Source: Malaya genurostris
Lineage: Eukaryota > Arthropoda > Insecta > Diptera > Culicidae
DNA length: 64,000 nucleotides
Direction of reading: 5' to 3'
Assembly: GCF_030247185.1 (NCBI RefSeq)
Contig: NC_080571.1
Span: forward strand, 45,735,002 to 45,799,001
A model generated the notes under the pieces. That model did not search any database and had not been told where the DNA came from. It worked only from the letters and a program-made list of their open reading frames with translations. Below are positions 56,765 to 64,000 of the stretch, piece by piece. How positions within the stretch are numbered: the stretch's first letter is position 1; each line of letters opens with the position of its first letter. Both the position numbers and the translations under genes were made by a program.

Positions 56765-57344
56765 GTATTGTTTTTTTTTCTCTTGATCATTTAACTAGAT
56801 TCAATGCGCCTTTACAAAAAAGCATGTCATATAGAAATGGTTTGAGAAATGTTACTCACACACGGATCCATTAAATCCATCAAAACTGAAGTATTAAAAT
56901 TGAGAAAATTTTAAAAATCGTGAAATGATGAACGCAGAATCAAAACTCATGAGATTAGCAACCCGAGCAAAGTCAAACATCAAAACGAGAGCAAATTGAG
57001 ATCTTATTATGATAGCAACATCACATTGAAATCTTAATTTGATCTTAGCTCATCAATTTTTCAATTGATATCACATTATGTTATCTTTTTGCTGTTACTT
57101 TTGAAAAAAAAAACTTGCGAGCAAAAATTTTTGGAAACTCCAAAAATGGTTATTCAAAAGCAACAATTTAATAACTGCATCAAAATAGGACTAATTCCAT
57201 TAGGCGATACAAAAATACAAAAAAATGGAAAGGAACAATTATTCCTTTAATTCTATGTTGCGTTTAACAAAAATGCTTCCTGTGGCAGTTGTCCGGAACC
57301 ATAACCGTGATCAAGGAAAAGATTTTTGTCAAAACTTTTGCTGC
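56765..57344. other. AT-rich interval, possible transposon end
   Basis: The segment near 56958-57000 reads CAACCCGAGCAAAGTC and ACATCAAAACGAGAGCAAAT. A partly reverse-complementary segment lies at about 60060-60172 (GCAAATTGGG, ACATCAAAATGAG, CACTCTGCTCGGGAACC). These could be the two ends of one old DNA transposon or unrelated fragments of one family. Confidence 0.35.
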
Positions 57345-57690
57345 TTTTACACCAATAATCCTCTATATTTTTACTTGCGAGATTATTGTTGTAGCACCAC
57401 ACATCTGGAGGACATTGGATAGGTTGGTGATCATTCGTGCCACGTTTATCTGAAGTTAGCGATCTCCTGGCATACTGAGCCTTCACCAGATCCGGCCAAA
57501 AGCCCTCATTCTCTTTCGAGGACGAATAGCGGCTTGGACATTTTCATCTCGCTAATCGTCAGCCACAAAGAGACCTTTTTCAGGAACTTGATATCAAAAA
57601 TACATTTGACGTCAACGATTTCAAATGTTATCGTAAACTTATTTTCATCAGCTCGGTTCGACAGTTTTCTCAATTTACATGAAAAAATAC
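57345..57690 (-). pseudogene. Tc1/mariner-type transposase fragment (WPDL-type)
   Basis: On the minus strand a frame near 57600-57525 reads KFLKKVSLWLTISEMKMSKP, the core strand before the second catalytic residue in this transposase group. After a short frameshift, GFWPDLVKAQYARRS (near 57503-57460) holds the second aspartate. About 42 residues on, NIEDYW (near 57365-57350) is in the place of the third acidic motif. The first catalytic motif is not convincing (DENKFTI may be its remnant). The copy is broken by frameshift and lacks its N terminus. It differs from the relic at 12286-12919, so it is a second lineage. Confidence 0.7.
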
Positions 57691-58520
57691 ACATTAATTT
57701 TATGATTTCATGATTTTATGATGTTTATATGGATATACAATTTATCATTTTCATGTTTCAAACCAACAATTTTAAAAAGTCTTCAAAAACTATCGATACT
57801 CATCCTTTAAAATGGACTTCAAAAAGTATCGATACTTGTCCAATTAGATCATCTTTTTCATGATCTCCTGTTAAAGATCCTTGCTGACCCCCTTCCCCAT
57901 AAAAATACACTTATGACCATCTCTGGAGCAAGAAGTATCTATGCCAAAATTGAAAGCAATCCGTTCAGTAGTTTCGGAGTTATACCGTTAAACCGCCACC
58001 CCCCCCCCCCCCCACCCCCCCTCTCGCCATATAAGCATATCTAAGATATGCAAAATGTTTCTATGGTCTTTAAAAAACTATCGATTTTTCATCCTAACAT
58101 ATACTTCATAATGTAGACCTTGACATCCAGAACAACTTTTCACAGAAAAAAGCTTTGAAGATTTCATGTTCTGAGCTAGATCATATTTTAGCACACCAGC
58201 TCCATATAGTACAGCAATTTTTCATTAATATTTGAAAAACTTAGAAAACTAGTTTGAAATCTTCAAATCTTCAAATAATCAGATTTCCATGAATTATCTA
58301 TATTTAATCCATTTTATCTGAAGCAAGCAAATGAATTGCTTAATCGAATGATCCCGAATTTAAGTCTACACAAAAATTAAAAACTTTCTAAATCATTGTG
58401 ATGCTGTCTGTGGGCAGAAGTGAGATACTCGTTCATTGTCCCAATTAGTCGAAATAAGTATGATATTTTTTTTGGATTCGATATAATATATGATCTGGGA
58501 TTGCTTTTTGTCAGATTCCT
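57691..58520. other. AT-rich interval with a C homopolymer
   Basis: A run of 15 C at 57999-58013, one A, then seven more C. The preceding text (GTAGTTTCGGAGTTATACCG) is typical of interspersed repeats, but I cannot place it in a family. Confidence 0.45.
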
Positions 58521-58783
58521 AATTCTCGGTTGATTTTTCATTAGGGCGTATAAGCAAGTGACAGTTTCTCTTTAATCACTCTCTCTTTCGATTATTGTGA
58601 TGTGATTAAAAAGATTTTCTTTGATATCACTATTCTGTTTGAAAGTAGAAAGTTTCGGGTATCATTTCATGCAAAGAGTTGAGTGATAAACGTGGAAACC
58701 GCTTGGTAATTAATAGAAGAAAAAGTAAACAAAGAGAAACTGTCATTTGCTTATACGCCCTTTTGAAAAATTATCCGAGAATT
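58521..58783. mobile_element. 263-bp MITE with terminal inverted repeats of about 75 bp
   Basis: Left end: AATTCTCGG, then ATTTTTCA, then GGGCGTATAAGCAAGTGACA followed by GTTTCTCTTT. The right end is its near-perfect reverse complement (58705-58783): AAAGAGAAACTGTCATTTGC, then TTATACGCCC, then TGAAAAAT and CCGAGAATT. The inside is AT-rich without coding capacity. The long inverted arms and small size are those of a miniature inverted-repeat transposable element. Confidence 0.88.
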
Positions 58784-59289
58784 CACGTCTTCAGTAAGCC
58801 TTTGCTGTAAAAGACGTCACTCTAAAGCGCTCGCTCTTGTGAGCCTCGAAATTCGTATTCCAAAGTGATTATACACTCGAGTAGAATGAGATCAAATAAA
58901 TAACTCAATTTGACATTATGATGTTCACTTCACATGCTACAGCTTTTGGAAATGAGAAAGAAAAAAGAGCTCATTTTCATACCTATCAAATAGCCGCACT
59001 GCCATACACGATGGTTGCGGGACGGATGCGACAAAACGAGTGTACATCGGTTAAAACTACCTGTATACAGCTTTGCGAATCAACACTGCTTGTCATATGA
59101 TCGAAAATTCTCCATTTACTCACAACTTAACGTCACTACTGTCCATGCCATTCGCAGTAAGTTTGGAATCCAAATAATCTAGGTTCAAAACCCAAGTCTC
59201 TCTCTGTGGAGGTTGTTGGTTTTGGTGCTTTTGACGCTTTTTATTGTTGCAAGTAATATCGCCTAAAGGTATACTATCCCGGGCCATAT
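58784..59289. other. Interval without recognised features
   Basis: I see no protein family or repeat. A short frame at 58918-59100 begins at an ATG but has no recognisable similarity. Confidence 0.3.
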
Positions 59290-59830
59290 ATTCAGTTTGG
59301 AAAATTACTTTTACTTAATTCAAAGTACAAAATGTGTAAAAAGAATACAAAATTCAAAATCAATTCGATATGACCACCTTTTGCCTTGACTATGGCCTTG
59401 AGACGGTCAAAAAACGAGTCGCAAGCTGCCCGAATGTGACTTGCAGGTGTATTTTGGCCCACTCGCGGACAATAACTTTTTTCAGCGCCTCGAGACTGGT
59501 GTATCTTTTAGTTCGGACTTTGCTCTCCAAAATGGCCCAAAGAGAATAATCCATTGGATTCGCATCTGGTGAATTCGAGAGCCATTGTGTGGACGTGATG
59601 AAGTTCGGAACGTTGTTTTTCAGCCATTCTTGGTTCACTCGAGCTTTGTGAGACGGTGCCGAGTCCTGCTGAAACGTCCATGGTCTGCCACCGAAATGTT
59701 TGTCTGACCACGGCTTCAAAGCATCCTCCAGAATACTTTCCCGATAATATGTCGCATTTACCTTGACGCCAGGCTCGAAGGTCTGAAGTTGGTTACACTT
59801 CGAGTGCCGGACCCTGTATTTTTAGCTTAT
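59290..59830 (-). pseudogene. Mariner-like transposase C-terminal half (DD37D type)
   Basis: On the minus strand an open frame enters near 59790 as EPGVKVNATYYRESILEDAL, then KPWSDKHFGGRPWTFQQD, where the last residue is the second catalytic aspartate. SAPSHKA and SPDANPMDYSLW follow; the aspartate in MDY lies 37 residues after the second, the DD37D spacing of the maT-like group. Near 59450 a one-base frameshift moves the reading to SHIRAACDSFFDRLKAIV and AKGGHIELILNF, the usual C terminus. The first catalytic block and N terminus are absent, so this is a truncated, frameshifted relic. Confidence 0.88.
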
Positions 59831-60199
59831 GATCGAGACTTGTTTGTTTTCAGTAATGTCTTTTTAAAGCAAATCAATAACTGATTATGCATTCCAGTTT
59901 TGTTTTCGTTGTTTGATAATAACTTCAAATTGAGAACTAGTCTTACTATCAACAAGAAAAAATTAATATCTTATTTAGATTTCAGTTTGCTGTCGCTGTT
60001 AACAAAAATAGTTTTCTGTTTGATATCATCGGAATATCTTTTTGCTTTCGATTTTGATTTTTGGCTACTTAAAACGACCAAAACAACAGCAAATTGGGTA
60101 ATCGATAAATGCGAACATCACAACATCAAAATGAGTTTTCTATTTGATCTCACACTCTGCTCGGGAACCACGCATCAACGACCTAGAGAGCTGATCGGT
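59831..60199. other. AT-rich interval, possible transposon end
   Basis: Unrecognised, apart from the segment at 60060-60172 that is partly complementary to 56958-57000. Confidence 0.35.
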
Positions 60200-60730
60200 A
60201 CTGTTTAGTCGCAATGAAAAAGAATTTCTTGAGTTGGTATGAATCAGTGGAAGAAACTTGGATCCATGGGAATAGCCGTCTGAAAACCCTGGAACGGTTG
60301 CTGGAACAATCATGGCGTCGATGCTCGAGTTATAATTAACTACGACTATTTTGAAAAGGAAAGGACCATCGAAAGTGATTATTACATTAAGTTATTGATG
60401 CGTTTGAAGTGCGAAATCTGAAAAACGATCTCACATGAAAAAGAATAATAATATCCATTAATAACCAAGACAATGCAAAGATGTCCTACAAGCCAATGAA
60501 AACAATGGCCAAATTGAACGAACTGAGCTTCGATCTGGTCCTTCACTCACCATATTCTCAAGAACCTAACCCCCAGCGACTGCTTGTCTTACGCTGATCT
60601 CAAAAAAGATACTCCAAGAAAAAATATTTCGCTTGAATTAGAGAGTCATCGCCGCACCCCAAGCCTATTTTGAGACCACGGACAAATCATTCTATGGCAT
60701 CGAAAGACCAGAAAATTGTGTTGCATTTTA
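60200..60730 (+). pseudogene. Mariner transposase C-terminal relic (DD34D, Mos1-like)
   Basis: Pieces in shifting plus-strand frames follow the order of a DD34D mariner transposase. FSRNEKEFLE is followed by VEETWIH (60247-60270), where the first catalytic aspartate is replaced by Glu. Then come YDYFEKERTIESDYYIKLLM (60341-60400), QDNAKMSYK (second catalytic block, near 60470), KTMAKLNELSFDLVLHSPYS (60499-60556), DLKK (near 60595), and AAPQAYFETTDKSFY (near 60650-60695). Multiple frameshifts and stops show it is long dead. It is on the opposite strand to the other three relics. Confidence 0.85.
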
Positions 60731-60734
60731 CTCA

Positions 60735-61310
60735 AGAAATGTTGTTTTCCTAGTAAGTGTCTGGACTTTCTGAACGATGTGTTCATAACCTTTTCCACGG
60801 CAGTATCGATCCTATCGAGATAGTGTAAGTCGATTCGATATTGAAAGTGATTTTCTTGAATGCAGAAATCATACGGTAACCATACGAAACTGTCGTATCT
60901 GTTAGCGGAAACCATAACAATAGTTTGGGAAGTAAGGAAAATTAGACATTGTTCGTTACTAATTGATGTTTTGATCACCAATTATCTAAATATATAGATT
61001 TATGTACTCGAAATAATGCCTAGAAATATTTACAAACAGTATCTGTAATGATTTCGAAAATCAATTAAGAGATGTAGATGTTCACAACCTGACCACGGTT
61101 TTATTTACGGTATTTTGAATTTGCACCCCGGTATAGAAAACAAAGGCGATATTGATTGATTTTAGTTGTGTGAAGATGTAGAACGGAAAGGTGAGAAGTG
61201 ATAAGGATTATTTGAGTAAGCAGAAATATGTGTGTAACTCAACTTTCACCTTTTACCAGAGGAGACGAACTTAAGCATCTAATCAATGCAAACCACTCGA
61301 GTCTCTGGTA
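60735..61310 (-). pseudogene. Second copy of the Jockey-like pre-RT segment
   Basis: DNA similarity to 35335-35870 runs through CTGGACTTTYTGRACGATGT, then CACGGCAGTATCGA, then AGTCGATTCGA, and on to CACCCCGGTATAGAAAACAA and CACTCGAGTCTCTGGTATG. On the minus strand RIDLHYLDRIDTAVEKV (near 60840) corresponds to RIDLHSVRFDTAVEKV in the other copy. That preserves protein-level similarity and supports minus-strand coding ancestry. The reverse-transcriptase block present at 35165-35321 is absent here: the mariner relic lies on that side instead. Confidence 0.6.
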
Positions 61311-61645
61311 TGTAAAAGGTGTTTCTTTTAAGAGCTTGCTGATTTGAAATTTAAATAAAACACATGCCAAACTATGAAATGGCCAAATTTTTTTTATTCT
61401 GTAGATAATGGCATAATCAGCTATCTTAGGACAAAATTTTCTCAAAACAAAATGAATTTTTGAAGCATATTTTCATCAGTGTAGGACTGAATCAGGATTT
61501 TTTGCAGTACTTTTCATAAACAATTTCACTGATTTTGTGAAAAACACTAGTACATTATTTTTTCGTAGCATTTGAAGTTTTTACACTTTAACATTTTGAA
61601 AAAAAAATGATTCTAAAAGATTGGCCCATTTCAAAAAACAGTCTA

Positions 61646-62064
61646 GACACCACTAGGTGGATTAAGAATAGCTTTTTTCTACACGTTCACCTTTCTCGAA
61701 GATGACTTAACCGATTTCAACAAACTTAGACTCAATGGAAAGGTACTATTGATTGATTATATTGATTATTGATCATGTTCGGTGATGAAATAACTAAGTA
61801 ACTAAATCCGGTTCTCTAAATATAATCGCAAAAGTGACGCAACCGACAAAAAGCACTATTTTCTATCCGCACATTTTTATTAGATTAAACCAATGATCAA
61901 GTTTAAATGTATTATATTCCAAACATTTGGTTTGAGGAGTGCTGCCGAATATCTATTTACCCGAATCAGTATGAATGAAATATTAACAAATATTTGGTAT
62001 TAGAAAATATCTTAAAAAACCTCTTCTCAATCCACCAAGTAGTATGTAATGCTTTTCTCTTGTC
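61646..62064. mobile_element. Element C, short relative of element B with inverted ends
   Basis: Left end: ACACCACTAGGTGGATTAAG and a T run (61650-61679). The right end in reverse complement reads TACTACTTGGTGGATTGAGA (62043-62024), preceded by GAAAAGCATTACA. These are diverged versions of the element B ends. The inside holds AACCGATTTCAACAAACTTAG text of the A/B module. The element is about 415 bp. Confidence 0.6.
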
Positions 62065-62279
62065 GTTCAAACAGTTTTATTGATAAAACTTTTTTTTTTG
62101 TTAAAATATTTCCAGACTCGAATTTGGATTGATTTTTAACAAAAAATCATTCAAACTCATCGCTTACGTTGCATATTCGAAAACATTTTTGAACCCAAAA
62201 GTACCAGTAATAATATATTTGAACTGGATCATTGGTTACTTCCTGAAAAAAAAAACTGCGCTTTGTCGGTTACGTCACT

Positions 62280-62690
62280 TAAAACCATTATATCTCTAGA
62301 ACCGGAAGTGACAGCCAATTGATGTTCAAACTTGATGCACAACCCATAAATAGCTTTCAAACGAGCCTAAGCTTGTTGAAATTGGTTCAGCCATCTCCGA
62401 AAAAATTGGGTGAAATCGTTTGTCACACTTACACATTTACTGATCTCGACGAACTGATTCGAATGGTATATGGGTGTAAGAAGCTATGTTCTTCTAACAA
62501 CAGTTCAAACCAACATAAGTATGAAATTGTTTTGCATCCCAAGACACTATCATCTTTCTAATCGAAATGTTATATTATGTTATGCCAAAAACGAAACGTG
62601 TCAAAATCCGAAGAGGCAAAATTCAATTCAACTGTTAAAAGCACCACATTTCATGATGCAGGAGATAGAAGATTAGGTAAAAATCCATGT
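62280..62690 (+). mobile_element. Repeat family A, fragment A5
   Basis: Forward fragment matching A1 from about 780 to 1200. It includes TGATCTCGACGAACTGATTC (62441-62460), ATGTTCTTC, and ATGTTATATTATGTTATGCC-like text with GCCAAAAACGA (62581-62592). It is considerably diverged. Element C lies just to its left, so the two may be parts of one degraded copy. Confidence 0.7.
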
Positions 62691-64000
62691 TTCTCTAAAT
62701 TTTCTTCATAGTTCGCCATAAACAATTCACATAATAGCCATAAACCATTTGGTGTTCGCTCCCGGTGTAATTGTTTATAAAATTCGCCTCTGAATTCGAA
62801 GTAATTTACGTCCAAGCAGAGGCGAGTTAGATTGATATAAGATTTTTGGAGAACCCTATATTTTGGGTAAAGTAGAGTTGGATATCTTGAGGTGGTTGAG
62901 ATTTATATCTTCTTTGCTTAAAACAACCACTTCATTTTCCTTTATGTAGAATACAGGAATTTTCTGCAATTAACTTATCAATTATTTTTCTCTTAAATTT
63001 TGTTCCCCGAGAAAAACTTTTTTAATGGCGTCAGCTACAATAGTATTTTTTAAAAAGGGGAAAAATAACTTCATTCAGACCTCGAGGTTTAATTTAGAAG
63101 GAATTGTAAAAATGGAATGAACCGTTAACCAAAAATCTCTCTGAAATTTGCACGGGAGTTTTGGAGGTCGGTCTTTGAATTGTTTGGAACGTAAATTTTC
63201 GAACTCACACTCGTTCGCAAATTTTACATTAGAGCAATTCCAGAAATGCTTAGCAGATCATCAGACTCGACCTTCCTCGATTTGGATGAAACTTTGCACA
63301 TAGCTTCAGTATGGCAAACCATAAGTTTTGACCCGAAGGAGAGGTCAATCCGACTCACGACTGGTTTTTAAAAAGGGCGTATGTATTTTTGCATTTCACA
63401 AAAATGGTCTTTTTCAGATCGTTGTAACTCGGAAACCGTTAATTGTACAAAAATGGCGTTCAGGAAGAAGTTGTAGGGAATCGATTGGGCACTCTTAAAA
63501 AATATACACTGCAAAAATTTTTTGATTTTTTTCTCAATAATTACAAAATAATTCGAAAAAGTTAATTAAAAAAAACAGAGTTTTAATATTTATTTGATAA
63601 TTATTAATTTAAAGCTGTTATCAAAACCTATAGATTGATGGCTATCCCATCCGTGCTTTTTGTAAAATGAAGAAGTTACAGCTAAAACAATTTACAGATA
63701 TATTCGAAATTTCAAGTTCTCGTTGAAAGATAATCATTTAAACAGTAGAACTAACGTAACTACGTCAAAACGAATAAACACATGTAGAATCAAAGAGGCA
63801 TCTTCTGAAGCATCAGTCACGGCGGAGCAGAGATGGCATTTCACTAGAGTGATACACCAGGGCGTAGGTTTCAATTAAACACTGCGGATACATTTGCTCC
63901 GCTCCACACAAAGAGGAAAGCGCACTTCTTCTCAATGTCCAGACATACAGACTTTGAGTGCGTGCTTGTGTTGAAAGAAGCTGGTGCGAGAGAATAACTT
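62691..64000. other. Non-coding stretch, probably interspersed repeat in part
   Basis: From 63230 to 63700 the text (GCTTAGCAGATCATCAGACT, TTGTAACTCGGAAACCGTTA) has the look of insect interspersed repeats, but there is no second copy in this window. GC rises again after 63800. An ATG at about 63894 on the minus strand reads MYPQ and was considered as a groucho start but not accepted. Confidence 0.35.

Noticed and set aside
63880..63900. Minus-strand ATG reading MYPQ as the missing groucho first coding exon
   Set aside because: The next codons do not give the expected tip (GRHP or similar) and the nearest GT (CA/GTGTTT) is a poor donor. Only four residues match.
1..64000. Endogenous viral element
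   Set aside because: I looked for viral polymerase, capsid or glycoprotein-like segments among the open frames and recognised none. A translated search would be decisive.

Overview
The window looks like insect nuclear DNA, most likely from a culicine mosquito. The case rests on one spliced coding exon of the co-repressor groucho, several Tc1/mariner-type transposase relics, tRNA-derived SINE-like units, and AT-rich interspersed repeats of a style I associate with mosquito genomes. There are no bacterial-type genes, operons, CRISPR arrays or ribosome binding sites. The species assignment is inference; no database search was possible.

The only host protein-coding sequence I can support is a 92-bp internal exon on the minus strand (28712-28803) encoding the start of the Groucho/TLE Q domain, with a good acceptor (polypyrimidine tract, AG) and a GTGAGT donor. 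I could not find the next Q-domain exon at lower coordinates or the short first coding exon at higher coordinates. Most of the 64 kb is therefore probably intronic or 5' sequence of groucho, with introns of more than 28 kb and up to 35 kb or more on the two sides.

Layout: 1-1832 is interspersed repeat A (copy 1). 1838-2795 is a 117-bp satellite with higher-order structure. 2796-7590 is mostly unique. 7594-8745 is element B with inverted ends. 10186-10255 is a tRNA-like unit. 10756-11240 is a near-perfect 245-bp tandem duplication. 12286-12919 is a mariner-like pseudogene. 12930-16380 is unique. 16390-21657 is a 5-kb octamer array running into a hexamer array. 24383-25478 is a foldback element. 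25850-26990 is an 11-bp satellite. 26991-28435 is repeat A copy 2. 28712-28803 is the groucho exon. 28850-30964 is GC-richer unique sequence. 32215-34460 is a three-level nested insertion. 34994-35900 holds histone-type stem-loops beside a reverse-transcriptase relic. 36077-36153 holds two perfect palindromes at a hAT-like end. 40985-42885 is repeat A copy 4. 43369-46160 is a region bounded by inverted ends, holding a 7-bp array and a SINE. 48640-53000 holds 18-bp and related arrays with a strand switch. 53750-54425 is a second 7-bp array. 57345-61310 holds three more mariner-type relics, a MITE and a retrotransposon relic. 61646-62690 holds more A/B-type fragments.

Unique, GC-richer blocks (about 2.8-5.5, 13-16, 21.9-23, 28.8-31, 36.5-39, 46.3-48.6 and 54.5-56.7 kb) alternate with repeat blocks. 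They are the natural places to look for enhancers or promoters, but no individual site could be proven by eye. I found no clear case for a new biochemical system. The most unusual material is the set of very long short-unit arrays with related AGT-containing units, the foldback element, and the nested insertion with its 21-bp target duplication.
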